Position numbers and translations under genes: made by a program. Of a stretch of 64,000 nucleotides of DNA, positions 35,823 to 48,461 are shown piece by piece (position 1 is the first letter of the stretch; each line of letters opens with the position of its first letter). The notes beneath the pieces are model-generated. The model was not told the DNA's origin. It ran no database searches and was given only the letters and a program-made list of their open reading frames with translations. The stretch is taken from NCBI RefSeq assembly GCF_014851395.1, contig NW_024041373.1, positions 5,477,495 through 5,541,494 on the forward strand. The letters run 5' to 3'. This DNA is from Micropterus salmoides (lineage: Eukaryota > Chordata > Actinopteri > Centrarchiformes > Centrarchidae).

Positions 35823-36099
35823 CAGTGACATTGACCAGAAGCCCAGGCGGTTTTAACCAATCGTTGCTCTTTAGTTTTATTTGCAATAATCAATGAAAGC
35901 TTCTGTGAGAGCCTTGAGGAACTTCTTTGTCTGTCAGGATCGTTCTTAAATCATAGTCTTGTGTTACTGTACATTCCTCCTCTGTCTGTAACTGAGAAAA
36001 GGGCAGCTGTCTCACTTTTTTCTTCCTTTTTCAGACATTTGATAAATAGTTTCCCATTCTATAACTGCTGCTCTTCTCTTTCTCTGCCCCTCCACTGGC

Positions 36100-36310
36100 C
36101 TGGAAATGTGTAGCCGTGTGACCTCTGACTCCTAAATGGCATGGAGTCTTGTTGACGTAGTGAGCGGATAGGAGCTGGGCTGCGTCCCATGGCAGCTTCT
36201 CAGCGTTTGCCAATAAAGCAGCAGTGTGATTTACTCGGGCCACTGCTGCCAAAAATAAGCAGAATAGAGTTAAACTTGTCCTTGGCAAAGAAAGATGTCT
36301 GATTCCTGAT
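36100..36310. other. Candidate conserved non-coding segment
   Basis: CAGCGTTTGCCAATAAAGCA, GCAGTGTGATTTACTCGGGC and CCAAAAATAAGCAGAATAGA lie in non-repetitive DNA. A 115-codon minus frame overlaps it but shows no domain. Texture suggests constraint; untested. Confidence 0.28.
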
Positions 36311-36979
36311 TGTGCCCCGGCCAAGAACATCTCTCCCCTGCCTCTAGTGTACACAAACACAGACGCACACACACACACCAGCTCTGTCGCCCCCGATTCG
36401 TTGTGTATGCGTGTGCATGTGTGCTTGTGTGCTTGTGTAAGTGTTCGCTCAGACCCAACATGTGTTGTGGCTCATCAAGCCAGAACATGGAAACTCTGAG
36501 TGGCTGCAGATGTTGAGAAGGGGAGAAGATGAGGTTTTTTTTGGTTTTAACATGCTTCCTCGCACTCCACTAAGACGCCTCCACAGACCTTTGTCTTATC
36601 CCACAATCACTGGGGCTTAGAGGGGGATTTCAGAGTCCACATAGTTCTCACTGTCCATCACCCCGCATCTCTGTACAGTAATTCCCCAAGGATTAGGGCT
36701 CCAAACTGTTTCTGAACTGACTGCTATAGCCATGCCCTCGGTCAAATAGGTAGGACACATACAGAGATAATCAATTTAGAAGCAGATCCAAAGGTCAGAA
36801 ATCTGAAATGTTTGCTAGAAAGTCTGATTTACAGTTTTTGAGGTAAATTAATCAGTAAGCTGACTCCCAGACTGACCATGAATAGAAAGGAACCACAAAG
36901 ACAGACAGTTAGGGAGGGAGGAAGAGAGAATCCCTCAAATATGAGTGGGCGAACAGAACAGACAGTACCATCCATTGAT

Positions 36980-37190
36980 AATGCAATTAACAGGCACTCA
37001 TGCTTTCAGCCATCATGACTAATCTTGAAATGTCACAGCAGTCACTCAGGAATCCACCCGCAATATCCCGCGGTAATCGCTTTTGGCATCCGGATGGGCC
37101 TTTGGCCGGACTGCTGCGCCGCACAGAGGGTTATTCACCAGATGAGACGTGTGGGAGAGAAAGCTTGACCTTGGAAACTATACATTAAGC
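36980..37190. other. Candidate conserved non-coding segment
   Basis: The stretch from CAGCCATCATGACTAATCTT through CAATATCCCGCGGTAATCGC to AGAAAGCTTGACCTTGGAAA has no repeats; a 62-codon frame lacks features. Untested. Confidence 0.25.
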
Positions 37191-39124
37191 CTGTGGTGTT
37201 ACCGATCTCTCACCATTGTCGTCACACTAGCAGGGATTCTCACACTCCCCCCACACACACCTGTCTATATGTGTCTGGGATTTCGCATGGCGATGGTGCT
37301 TTTCGTGGTCGTAAGGTCACCCTGTGTGTGTCGACTGAACAGTTGTTGTGTCTGCGTTGTTTGAAATCTCTTTAAAAATCTTTCTGAATAAATCATCAGA
37401 CTAGTTTTTGGGTTTTTCATTTCAGTCAGCTGCAGCTCCAAATTTATTTTGGATGTACTGACTGCAAAGGTTTGGGGGCCAAATATCTGCAAAAATATTC
37501 TGTGATACAAGGAGTCATGGGAAAGTCTCCAGTTTCTTGTCATTTCCTGTCAGTGTTTGCCATAAGAAGTTTGTTTAATATATCACATTTTACTCAGGTG
37601 CAGATGAATATTAAATAAGTAAAAGGATAACATAAAATCTAAACACTCCTCTAAAAGCAGACAAGGGGTTATTATCCTGCTCTATAAACCATTAGAGGTA
37701 CTGTAAGACAGATATTGCCAAATTCCTGGAAATACTTTTCTAATATTCAAGAGTCCAATTCATCTCTCACATTCAAGTGTTTTATTTCAAAGATTCAAGT
37801 GCCGATGGAGTTCAACATTATTGGTTCTCAGGCTCTTTCAACCTGAAACAGTTGAAGTGAAGACATGCTTTTTACAGTCTGGCCTGAATAAGTGGATATT
37901 TTTAAAAACACAAATCTTGTGTTGGACTGAAGAAAATGAAACATACCGTATGTCACAATACTCAAATACTCAACATATGTCTCATGGATAACATACATCA
38001 GCTTTTCAGCCATGGTACAAAGAAGCCAACAAGTCTCTCTGGCTTATCATGTGTCTAATTATACACTATCACACAATGATAGTCAAGGAGCTGTCTTTGA
38101 CATAACTGCACAATCACAGGGGCTTTAACTTAAAGCAATCCTCTGTCCCTTTACTGAACAGTGGTCACTGTGGCCAAAGTGGCAACTACATGCTGGAGTC
38201 ATAAAGTCAGCAAACTACGTAATGTCAATTACTCTGCCTTAATTACCGTCTTAATTTTGCTTTTAGCTAACATTAGCCACTGTAAGCTACTGGTCATATG
38301 AGACCAACTAAGGCCATATGAGCAAAACCCATGAGTATATTGATTTGAGCTGGGATGTGTTTTATTGAAAGAATTCATCTGTCAATTTGTAAAATAATGA
38401 ATGTGCTATTTCTTCTTTCATAGGTTATATAGTCAAGGTTGCTTTAATCTCTAGTCGTTGGGCAGTCAGACTTTCAGTTAGAACTGTCAATTGGCAGTAG
38501 TCAATTCAGCATATTGAAGGTTCAGGCAACTACTGCATGCATGTTTCCCCTTATTTTTCACCAAGCAAAATACCAAAGTCTGATAATGCCAGTGCAAAGC
38601 AAAGGAAAACATTAAAGAGACCGTTGTAATTATTAATCAGGTGCATTCTAGATTTACACTATCTTAAGTAACAGTAGGCTAGTTGTTTTGTCTATCTTTC
38701 TGCCAAGCTCTGGGGATGGCAGTGTCAGCCGGTCAGTTGGCCCACTTTGGATCATTGAAAAATCTTAACAGCTATTAGAAGTATTACCTTGAAACATTTA
38801 TTGTCCCCAGATGAAATATGAATCCTATTGACTTCAGCTGCCCCCTGACTTTTAATCTATCGCAACAAGCATGTCAAAGTTTTCACTTATCTGAAATGAA
38901 ACATCTACTTGATGGATTAGCACACACGACTTTGACGTCACTCTACAGCAGCTGTTGTCACAGTTCTGCTGAAGATAGAGCCGTGATGAACGATTTAAAC
39001 ATGTGGCTCTCTTTCTTCTCTACCTTGCTATCATCTACTCACAAATTCCCTTTCTTCCACCTGAAATGCACCAATACACCGGGCCGAGAGCTGTCTTCTG
39101 AGTTACGTGCATACTACTTGACAC

Positions 39125-39128
<4 letters not shown>
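37191..39128. other. Gene-free stretch
   Basis: Short frames at 37149-37543, 37828-38013 and 38818-39129 lie in AT-rich or mixed DNA and show no domain or splice pattern. Confidence 0.4.

Positions 39129-39187
<59 letters not shown>
39129..39187. repeat. (GA)n microsatellite, about 29 units
   Basis: Pure AG array of 59 bp. Confidence 0.95.
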
Positions 39188-39190
<3 letters not shown>

Positions 39191-39689
39191 AGTGGCTCCT
39201 TGTTTACTTCTTTTTTTCTTTTTAAATCACCTTTATTGCAAAAAGAGGGTTACAATTCAAATGTGAAGATATACATAACAATCCTTTTTTACTTCTGTCT
39301 TACAGCGTGTGAGACGTCTTATGTTTCTTCTGCGCATGTGGGTGACTTTCAGGCCACGGACAGTACACACTGGGGTCTAATATGAGCCACATTTAAGCAA
39401 TAATGTGAACTATCAAACAAAAAATCAGATCTTGGAAAAAAATCAGAATTGAGCATTAAAACCTGCAGTCTGAACGTAGCCTAAGTTTTTTGTAGATTAG
39501 GAACACAAATTGCTGTGCTAAGTTGAGTTGCCTTAAGCGGGCCATCAGCTGTAGTCAGCTGGACGTTCAAGTGCAACTTGGCAACTCAACAGAGAGGGTG
39601 TAAAGCATTTGATCAGTCAGCCTCGGTCAGCTTGGTGCTGGGCTCAAACAGTGGAATTATCTTCATTAACAGGTATTAATGACCCCCAA

Positions 39690-39842
39690 TCCAATCCATG
39701 TCAGTTTTTTCCCTCTGTCTTGTCTGTACATACTGGTTGTCCTTTCTGTTTATACTGGATGTAGAGTGATGTGAGCTGTTGGCAACTGAGTTTCCCCATT
39801 GGGGATTAATAAAGTTTTTCTATTCTATTCCATTCTATTCTA
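39690..39842 (+). mobile_element. LINE 3' end with (TTCTA)n tail
   Basis: GTCTTGTCTGTACATACTGG, TTCCCCATTGGGGATTAATA and AAGTTTTTCTATTCTATTCC form a typical fish LINE terminus: a TTTCCCC/GGGGA hairpin, a polyadenylation-like AATAAA and a pentamer tail. Confidence 0.65.
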
Positions 39843-40189
39843 ATGTATCGAGGCATTTTCCCATGCTTTTACTTGGCTTTTTCAAATGCAAAGTACCTAC
39901 ATCAGGAAGAACATGGCCTGATTGCAGCCTTTCCAGTATTTAACACACCACACAGGGTTCTGGCAAGCACTACAGTCGCTGTTCAGTTGAGACAAACAGA
40001 TGTAAGAACTCTTTACTCTTGCCTTGTCTTTTGCTGTTGTTGGCATATCGAGGAGGAAGACTATGATTCAGCCTTGATTATGACTTTATGTGGATGATGA
40101 TGACAAAGATGTCAGTGATGTTGACAGCAGTGGTGATTTGTCTTACGGTACACTGAAAACAGTTTCAGCACCCTGCATTGGTGACTGGA

Positions 40190-40258
40190 TACATATTTAT
40201 GTAATGTTAGAGTAACTTCTGCTAAACCAGTTCTGCACTTGGACAAATAAAGCTGAAA
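40190..40258 (+). mobile_element. LINE 3' end with AACTTG tail
   Basis: CTGCACTTGGACAAATAAAG is followed by CTGAAACTTGAACTTAAC, a second type of LINE terminus with a short AACTTG-like tail. Confidence 0.55.
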
Positions 40259-41021
40259 CTTGAACTTAACACTGCTCTCATTATTCTTTCACTCGCTCTT
40301 TCTCCTCCTGATCACTCCTTTCCTCTCTGCTACTCGTCCCATAACCCCTTCCCCATAATCCATTGAGGAACCCTTATGCAACCCAATCAGGACGCTATTT
40401 AGGGAAATCAAGTTAAATAAACTGTGATGTGAACCAAATCCAAATATGGACTCTTATATAAGAATGAGGTTGCTTCATAGATGAATGGCTCTTGGACTGG
40501 ACATTGATTCCCAAGGCTGTATTTATTTTCATTACAATCGCAATAGCTTTGCATGTGAGCATTGTGCCGAAAGCAAACGAGAAAAAAATTAATTTGAACT
40601 AATTTAATCTTAAACAGTCACTCCTCAATCCTACGGTTTTAACATGCATCTTGGTGAATGATTATTTCAATAAACAACAGTTTCCCATGTAGATTAGCTG
40701 AAGGCTATAGAAAGCTTGCAGGTACATGTGCAGGTTTAAGTGTGTTGGTTCATCTGTCTGTCACTGGATCTTGTTGCTCATCTTTTTGCCGGTCCGTTCC
40801 AGCATGTCTGGATCAAACTGTCGTGTTCTGACAGGAGACAATGCCGCTAATCCCTGAGAAAGAGCACTTTTAGTTGTGAGGAGTGTTGCATGATTTGGAT
40901 CAGGGTTACGGGTTTTTACAGGAGACTCTGACGCATGATTCTGTCAACAGAATCAAACAGGAAGACATAAATGTGCAAACAGCACAGCGTGGAGAGAAAT
41001 AATGTTTATTCTGAAGATGAG
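40259..41021. other. Gene-free stretch
   Basis: No gene. ATTACAATCGCAATAGCTTT (about 40533) lies in non-repetitive DNA, but nothing more can be said. Confidence 0.35.
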
Positions 41022-41055
41022 ATGAAACTTTAATGATCCTGCGGGGAAACTGGGT
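41022..41055 (-). mobile_element. LINE 3' terminus, minus strand
   Basis: On the minus strand CCCCGCAGGATCATTAAAGT is followed by TTCATCTCATC, the mirror image of the LINE end at 39.8 kb. Only the extreme end is present. Confidence 0.5.
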
Positions 41056-42169
41056 GGTTGCAGTGGTAACATACTGTTGTGTGATTCATCAAAAGGAAAA
41101 GGGAACATGGAAAACATAGGGTATTTAACATGAAAATACAAGTTAGGCCATGTGTTGGTTTGGGTTCAGAATAGGGGGGCATACTGTGATGTCTAGGGTG
41201 CTTCACCCAGACCGTAAAAAAACCTGAATGTGAATACATACTTTTTTAAACCAAATAACACATGATAACCAATGATAATGAAACTGGTCTTCGTTCCTTC
41301 TATAAATTTGACACAAGAATTTCTGTATTATTATGCACTAACTCAACAAACTCAAAACAAATGTTGCAGTATTTACATCTCTAACCACAAACAAAGACAT
41401 ATAAAAAGGCAAATTATTTAATTAAATGTAACTTATTTTCTCCCAAAACGTACAGATGAGGTGGAGTGTTTTGAGCCCTGGGCAGTGTCTGCAGAGCTTC
41501 CTGTAAGGCTGTGATCAACACCAACAAGCTTCACCAACCAGGAGGTTGGGTATTGTGGAGCTTCCTATCGCTTGAACTTAAGAATGGGTAAGGCTTTGGT
41601 CTTTTACAAATCTGAATGTTCTGTATGAAAAGTGAAAATATGGTACAGCTTTACATAGTCACCATTTAAAGGCCGACAAAAGGACAAATGTCGTAATTTT
41701 CTTGCGCTGGTTGGTAAGCGAGACAAGCTTTGAGAGAGATGCCAATTAACTTATGGCGTAATTACTTTTTTTGGGGGGGGGCAATTTTTCCTTGATTGAG
41801 GACAGCCGAAGACAGAAAAGGAAACAGGAAAGCATGCCAATATTATTGTCAACCACAGCAGGAGGTTGACAGAATGGAGCAGAGAGAACACTACACTGGC
41901 ACCTGACCAGCTTCCACCCGGCTGCCCTGAAGGATGCACCAGTGTCTGCCAGTCCCGCGCTCTGTCTGCTTCAATGGAAATGTTAAATGAAAACACCATA
42001 CAAATCCACACATACAAATACAAAGCAGCAAAATATATATGTTGGATATTTTGAAAAATTTGTGCTGTTTATTGAAACACACTTCCTTGCACTGCTAAAG
42101 GACTATGCACTATATTATACGGTCTTGTGTGTGCGTGTGTGTATCTTTTCAGCTGTATTTGGCATTATA
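41056..42169. other. Gene-free stretch
   Basis: Frames on both strands cover 41751-42172. The minus frame at 41751 ends in a G-homopolymer. No product is recognised. Confidence 0.4.
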
Positions 42170-42490
42170 TGATTGCGCGTTACGACAATAAAAAGGCATT
42201 TGCCAAAGCCTGTTCACCCTGCTGCCATCTGGGAAGAAATAGATTAGATTAGATTCTTTATTGTCCTTTTCAGGAAATTTGTTTCCACAATAACAATAAA
42301 AATATAGAAGTTACTGCTGCTGAACAACTAGACTGCAGAGCAGCTTTTCCCCCTATCAGAGACTGACTTTTAAACTCAAATTCATCCTCAGCACTGCCCC
42401 ATTATTTCTGTATATTGTCTGCTACATAGCAGAAGGGAGTTACAAAATTAATTTCACTTTACAACCTATTGTAATGTGGGGACAGACCAA
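42170..42490. mobile_element. LINE mosaic: two plus pieces around a minus tail
   Basis: ACGACAATAAAAAGGCAT (a plus-type end) and GTTCACCCTGCTGCCATCTG (typical sequence downstream of a LINE RT) are followed by TAGATTAGATTAGATTCTTT, which on the minus strand is an AATAAAGAATC end with a (TAATC)n tail. Plus-strand tail sequence resumes at ACTAGACTGCAGAGCAGC and ends with GCAGAAGGGAGTTACAAAAT, shared with 23330-23515. I read this as a short minus-strand LINE inserted into an older plus-strand LINE. Confidence 0.6.
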
Positions 42491-44459
42491 ATCAGGCAGT
42501 GACGTTGCTTTGCATTTCAACACCGCCGCCGCCCAACCCCACCTTCCCGTTCTCTTGCAGGTTTCGTTGCTTTCTGCAATTGGTGTTTTCCACTGCTGTT
42601 TCCTGGTGTCCCCACCCCCCATCCCCGTTCTCTTGCAGGTGTTGCATGTGTAGTCCTTTCTCTGTGGTGTCTGTTTGTGTGGTGTTTGTACCCCCTATTA
42701 TCAATACATAATTAAATAAATAATAATACAGACAAAAGAATATATTAAAACTCTCTTGTTTAACTAAAATATGTTTTTTCCCCGGGCTGTGGCCGCTGCA
42801 TAAATAAACTCCCCCCCCTTCAAAATGAATGGGAAAACCTGCTTTTTCACCGCAGCACCTGATCTGGTCAGAATTTAGCATTAGGGAGGGACAAGTGAGC
42901 GAGATACACGTCTTCTTTGTTTGGGAAGGGAGAGGGAGCTAGGGTTTATTTTGTGTGGTTGTGTTACTAAATGTTCTAAATAGCTAAATTCACAAGTTTG
43001 GACATACCGTCCCATTTATTGCTTCCTTATTAAGTTTATACAGTTAGGGAAACTCAGGACACTCGGTTACACTATTCTATGCATCTTGAAGAAAACTTAC
43101 ACTGTGCTATATAAAAACACTATTAAAATGCTGCATATATCTATATAAGAAATCTTAAACTATACTATACAAAAACATTCTCCCCTTCATTCCACTACTC
43201 TCATGCATACACTTTGGACACACAGCCTGCCCTGCACTCCCTGTTCCCCACCCACATGCCTCCAGAAACACCTGCACTCTACTGATTGCATTTTTCAAGT
43301 TAATTGCTGTGTTTGTCATGTTGCAAATGAGCTGCTGCATTCCTTTCCCCCAAGAGGACTTGGAATGAGTACCACCTCCAGAGCAGTGCTGAAATTTAGG
43401 TTTAGGTTCAAGCTGGTGGTACAGTAAAAACAAAAAGAAGAAGCAAAAGCTATAAGGAACACTATACAAGTTATGGGTTGTTTTTTTATAGTGGAAGAGG
43501 CCTGTATGTGGCCTGACATGTGGCAAAATCCTGGGAAAAAAGAAGTCCATCAACCACTTGAAACCACGTAATAATTGAAGGCGACCCAGTTGAGTCAGGA
43601 CATTGTTAAAAGAGTGTACGTTTTATGAGAAAATCATACTGAAATTAAAGTGTGAGTGAGCTTACATTCATGTTCAAACATTCTGAAACAAAGAAAACAC
43701 TGAAAATAAAGATGATATGAAATTAAAAATAACAAATAACATTCTAAAATTGACGGCAAATGTGAAGAAATACATGAACTTGGGAGTGTGAAGAAAACAG
43801 ATTTAGCCAGATTTAGAAACTTATATCACTTCCTGTCGTTAAGCAATTGGCTTGCTGCGTTCACTGTGTCAGGATCAACATTGATATTGGCTGTGTAATG
43901 ATTGGCTGGAATAGATTGGAAAAGATTACTATTCCCCAAACTCAGACTAAACTCTGTGCTGCTTTCCATCTGACTAGCCGAGAAATGGGAGAGAAACGAG
44001 AAGAAGCGTGTAAAAAGAAGAAGATAACGAGGATAATGAGGATGACGAGGATGACGAGAAAGTGCGTTGGCGGTGTTTTAGTGATCCATCTCTTGCGTAT
44101 GAGCCTGAGAAAGACAAGGCTTCATACACATCTCAGCTGACACCCCCTTTCAGCCTCTGTTTCAAGTCATGTGGTAATCCCACTCTCCCAAAACAAACAT
44201 GGCTGAATGACCCTCGTCACTCGGCTTTGAGTAGGTGTTGTTCTTTAATCCCAGCTGGCTGGTATAACTGTTATCTTTGTATATAAATATCAAGATTTAT
44301 TGATGAAGTGTTTTGATCTATAACGTAGGAAAAGCTTTGCAAGAGTATTAAGCATTAAGGCTGTGTTTATCTGTTATGTAAGCATGACAACGCTACAGAG
44401 AGCCCTCACCATAGATAGGACAAAAACATCCACCATCCCTTCCTCTCCCTCCTTCCATC
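42491..44459. other. Gene-free stretch
   Basis: A C-rich tract at 42520-42630 with two near copies of CCGTTCTCTTGCAGGT (about 42547 and 42626) looks like a degraded tandem pair. A purine-rich tract lies at 43985-44065. Frames at 42492-42881 (minus) and 43155-43553 (minus) lack domains. Confidence 0.4.
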
Positions 44460-44800
44460 CCTCACTCTGTGCCCAGGCTGCTTCCTGTAGCTGAGCTCAG
44501 CACTGAAATCTGCCGCCTGTCTCTCAGCCCCGACCTTTGCCCTAATGCAGCGGATAAGGAAGTGTCAGTGGGAACCGGCAGGGTCAGGTCGGGTCTCAGT
44601 CCTGGGATCCTGGTTCCTGGCTGCTCTGCGCCTCCCCCGCATCAAGCGTTCCACATATGTTTCCTGTTGTTTTCCAGACTAGAAGCGCTGTGCCGGCCCA
44701 GCGTAACAGAGCAGAGGCCTTTTCCTGAGACTTTGTTTTGCCTGGCCTCGGGGAACGGCTTAAATTTAGGTGTGTGCGACAGAATAACCCTCGACCCCCG
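44460..44800. other. Candidate conserved non-coding segment
   Basis: GC-rich non-repetitive DNA (GCTGCTTCCTGTAGCTGAGC, CTGCCGCCTGTCTCTCAGCC). A 138-codon plus frame (44469-44885) and an 80-codon minus frame cover it, and neither resembles a protein family. Confidence 0.25.
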
Positions 44801-45539
44801 CAATCATTATATGTGCTACACTCCCGACACACACACACTTTTCTTATTTTTTTACCCCGTGCCTCCCATTTCTGTAATAACCTGAGAGCTGAAGATCAGG
44901 TCTGTAGATTGTAGGGAAGAAGGGGGAGGGGGATATGTGTCATATGTGTGTAGTATGGTTATTGAGATATAGATCAACTCCATACTGGTCTTTTATTAAA
45001 TACCGGAGCAACAACTATTTTGCTAGGACGTACAGATGACCTCGGGCTAGTGTACTGAGAGTACTAGAACATCTTCAGCAGCAGGGATAATTTCACAAAT
45101 CAATACTGGAGATGTAGAATTGTTTCAAAATCCACTTTCCGACATGCAGAGCTTAATTTGATTTATTACTAAAAGTGCTGGAAGCGCACATAAAAAAGAA
45201 CTGGACCAATTACTACAATTCATCTGATTCTGAAAAGTATTTACCTTCATTCAGAAGTACAGACTTCCCCTCCTTTGACCCTGTTAACAGAGCCAAAAGT
45301 GCTCATGATGGAAAGCTCTTTTGTGTAAACATGATGGACTAAACATTTTTATCATCCAAAATTTCTGAATGCGAAAATAATCAGTTGGTAAGTGTATATG
45401 GTGTATTGTAGAGTGTCTCCAGAAAGCCCTGAGAGTGTGACTGAAGATTGCAACATGTCCCACTTCAAGAGACAGTTTGACAGCTCTGGAATATTAACCA
45501 GTGGAAATTGTACTTCTATTTTTACCTAATTATCTCCAG

Positions 45540-46020
45540 TGGAGTGCGAGGCCAGGCTGTTTGTACTGCCTCAGATTTTTCCGTAAAGGGGGGAGACTTT
45601 CTTAGAAGTAGCCTGTACTGTTTCAGAGCAGGACTCATCTGCTCTCTCTCTCTCTCAGGCTCTCGCTCCTCCGCTGGGACTGGTCCTGAGGGAGAGGTGT
45701 TTTATTCGAGATGTTTAATTGAAAAGACACCAAAAGCCGAACCTCTCCCATCGCAAACAGAACGCGGCTCTCTCACATTTCTAGGATCTCAGGAGGCCCC
45801 TCGGCAATGCCCCCCAAATGTTTTCCATCAGGGAACCGGCACGCTAATTTACAGTGTGGTGAGAAAAAACTGGCGGCTCAGCAATTCACTCTCCTACCCC
45901 TCCTCCTCCCGCCAACCGCCATCGCCGCCCCTCCTTCTCCCAGTTCTCCCTTTCTCCTCCTCTTTACTGACACAGCAGTACTGTGCCAGTGTATGACATC
46001 ACAGGCCCATCTCCAGAGCA
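45540..46020. other. Candidate conserved non-coding segment
   Basis: The core around GTTTAATTGAAAAGACACCA, AACAGAACGCGGCTCTC and GGCACGCTAATTTACAGTGT is unlike the repeat-rich surroundings and free of microsatellites apart from one CT run. A 162-codon frame (45508-45996) is open but Ser/Pro-rich at its end, without domains. Confidence 0.3.
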
Positions 46021-46129
46021 CGCCAAAACAATCCCAGCAGTGAATAGAGCAGGGACAGGAGAATGGCTTCCATATGGGGTGCACCCCTCCACCCCCGACT
46101 ACTTTACCTCTCCCTCCCTTTCCACAGGG

Positions 46130-46300
46130 GCGGAGGTTGATGGGCATGATGGGAGGACAAGAAGAAGAAGAAACAAGAGAATTGGCAGTTTATCTTTCCG
46201 AGTGAAATTTGAAAAGCGGCTTTCATCTTTGGCTGGCTCGGGGCATTTGCCCACAGCCAAGCCTGCTCCCCCAAATCTATCATTTTATCATCTCTGTGTA
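46130..46300. other. Candidate conserved non-coding segment
   Basis: GAATTGGCAGTTTATCTTTC, GAAAAGCGGCTTTCATCTTT and CAAATCTATCATTTTATCAT give alternating AT-rich motifs and GC spacers. Open frames exist on both strands but lack features. Confidence 0.28.
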
Positions 46301-46515
46301 GACAGGAAAGACGGCTCATCAGGTCTCTTTCTCTCTTGCTTGGTGATTGAGGAAATGGTAACTGGATCTCGGTGCTGGGCTGCTCTCCTTCCAGCCGCCG
46401 CAGGTTTGGCTTGGCTGCGTGCCAGCCAGCTGCCTGACACTCCATAGCATGGGAACGTCCTGCCTCCCTGGCCTGACTGCAGCGCCAGCTCCCCCCGAAG
46501 CACCGTACACGACCA

Positions 46516-46517
<2 letters not shown>

Positions 46518-46546
<29 letters not shown>
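46518..46546. repeat. (CA)n microsatellite
   Basis: About 14 CA units. Confidence 0.95.
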
Positions 46547-46548
<2 letters not shown>

Positions 46549-46763
46549 AAAAAATACAATAAATGATAAAGATGTATTTTTTAAGAAGCAGGTTGTCACA
46601 TATAGGAAGTGGTGCAGCAGAGTATGTGTGGCTGACTGTACTCCACTGGAGTGGAGAGAATAGAGGCCTGCACAAAGAGATTAATGAATGTCTGCCCTTT
46701 GTTCTCTTTCAGCCCAGGGGGTTTATGGCCCTACAGTTCCCCTTAAATCTCTCTCTCTCTCAG

Positions 46764-46804
<41 letters not shown>
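46764..46804. repeat. (CA)n microsatellite
   Basis: About 20 CA units, after a CT run. Confidence 0.95.
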
Positions 46805-46807
<3 letters not shown>

Positions 46808-47079
46808 GCTACGCATGCATGCACACAGGCTCTGCTCCTTTATATCACAAACACAAGTCCAGGGCTCCATCTCTTTCTTCAGGCTGTGATTTATAGGTCC
46901 TCAGTCAGGGTGAAAGGCGTCCCACAGATGGAAAAGTGTGTGTTTTGTGTGGGGGAGTGTGTTTGGATGTGTGCGAATCTGTGTGTGCATCTGTGCATAT
47001 TTACACACATGCATTTCCCAGTGCACGAGTGTGCGTGTTTGCGTGTGGTGTGTGCGGGGAGATGAAGGAAGAGAAGCCC

Positions 47080-47460
47080 TCTTCAAAGCGGCTCTAAGAT
47101 GCCATGGCAGTGGAGCCTTTGTTTGGCTGCCTTGTTATTTTTCCCATTAATCATAGTTAATGTCCGTCTAATCCTTCCTGCGCTGGCCTGATTGCTGGCC
47201 GGGGGGTCATCATCAGCAGACAGAAAAAATAACACAAGAAGAAGGAGGAGAAAAAGACGAGGGGGCACTTGCTGCTCCTCAACTCCGACCCTGGAGCTAT
47301 TGTTCTGCTAATTGATCACCGCTGATTGAGTTCAGATATTTCAAGGGTTAGATACTGCCGTCCTGATCAAAGGAAAACGCCCTCAATTAATCTGCTGCCG
47401 TGCTCAGAGGATTAACACATTCTTGGCCCGCTGTCTGCAAACAATGTACAGAAAGAAAAA
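47080..47460. other. Candidate conserved non-coding segment, best of the cluster
   Basis: Rich in homeodomain-type motifs next to other factor-like sites: CCCATTAATCATAGTTAATG, CTGCTAATTGATCACCGCTG and CCTCAATTAATCTGCTGCCG, plus GATTGAGTTCAGATATTTCA. No frame runs through it. The density of TAAT motifs in a GC-balanced context is typical of developmental enhancers; this is inference. Confidence 0.35.
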
Positions 47461-47623
47461 GAGAAATCTAGAGTTTGGAGGAGAGGGGGGAGCTGATGGT
47501 GGCAGTGGTGGTGGTGAGGCGAAGCAGCAGGTGACCCAAGGGAGTTAGAGGAAAAGGCCGCTTCAGCAATCAAGAGGGCTTAGCCGTATTTTCTTCCCTC
47601 AATGAACTCCTTGTCCCAGAGAG

Positions 47624-47633
47624 TCTGTGTGTG

Positions 47634-47672
<39 letters not shown>
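47624..47672. repeat. (GT)n microsatellite
   Basis: TG array with one CG variant. Confidence 0.95.
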
Positions 47673-47673
<1 letters not shown>

Positions 47674-48011
47674 TGTGTATGAGGGGGCTGGAAATATAGA
47701 CTTTTTAAAACATCAATATTGTTCCATTGGATTTCTACATGGAAATTGTGTAAGTCCCATACATGATGATTTTTCCCAGGATGTGTAGCAGAGCTCGAGC
47801 CAGGTTGTGTGTGCCAGAGCTGAGTTTCCAGGCAGGAACATGGAGGCCTTCTAATTTAGTGTTTAATCAGGTAGAAAAATAAAGGGGAAAGGGCTGGAGT
47901 GTGTGTGCACCTGCTTGGCTGCTGTTCCTGTGTGTGTGTGTGTTTGTAAGGGTTATGTTCTTGTGTGTTCACATTAGTTTTTGATTTGTTAGGTTAATTA
48001 GTATTTGTACA

Positions 48012-48066
48012 TACACTCAGTTGCCAGTTTATTTGGTACAGCTAGTTCAATCTAATGCAGAATTTA
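48012..48066. repeat. Fragment of a common DNA-transposon end
   Basis: ACACTCAGTTGCCAGTTTAT, TTGGTACAGCTAG and CTAATGCAG resemble the CACTCAGTTGCCAGTTTATT terminal block of a vertebrate DNA repeat. Only the end is present. Confidence 0.4.
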
Positions 48067-48076
48067 TAGCAACTTA

Positions 48077-48461
48077 AGGTGAGTTCAAACAGAAAGTGAA
48101 GTTAATGTTAGAGGGCCAGACTGCAGACATATCCAACAGAAAGATGGGTGCGATTAGACATAAATTTCCCCCGGGAGGCACAAAGTCAGTGGAAGATGCC
48201 TTTGCTCAAGTTGAAAATGTTCAATCAAATCAGTTCATGGTGAGTTTTAGGATCAATCAGCTTAGCTCTAACACAAACAAAAACAGGTACACCCCCCAAT
48301 ACACATGAGGTGGTGCGTCCGTTTCTAGCTAGCTCACAGCTAACATCTGTACTGTCGGTACGAGGCTGTTTGGATATAAACATGGACTGCACAAACGGCA
48401 CAGCGTTCAAATTTGTGTGAAGGAAGCGAGGCGAACGTTTGCTTTCTGTCTGATCGTACCT
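48077..48461. mobile_element. Small MITE-like element, 385 bp
   Basis: The left end AGGTGAGTTCAAACAGAAAG and the right end, reading AGGTACGATCAGACAGAAAG on the minus strand, form imperfect inverted repeats; inside them AGTGAAGTTAA and GCAAACGTTCG continue the similarity weakly. No clear target duplication is seen (TTA against GTA). The interior frame 48096-48308 has no domain. Confidence 0.5.

Noticed and set aside
42492..42881. 129-codon minus frame
   Set aside because: Runs through a C-rich degraded tandem and homopolymers. No motif.
45508..45996. 162-codon plus frame
   Set aside because: Ser/Pro-rich low complexity towards the end and no splice or domain evidence; better read as non-coding.
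46104..46559. 151-codon minus frame
   Set aside because: Begins in a CA array, overlaps frames on the other strand, no domain.
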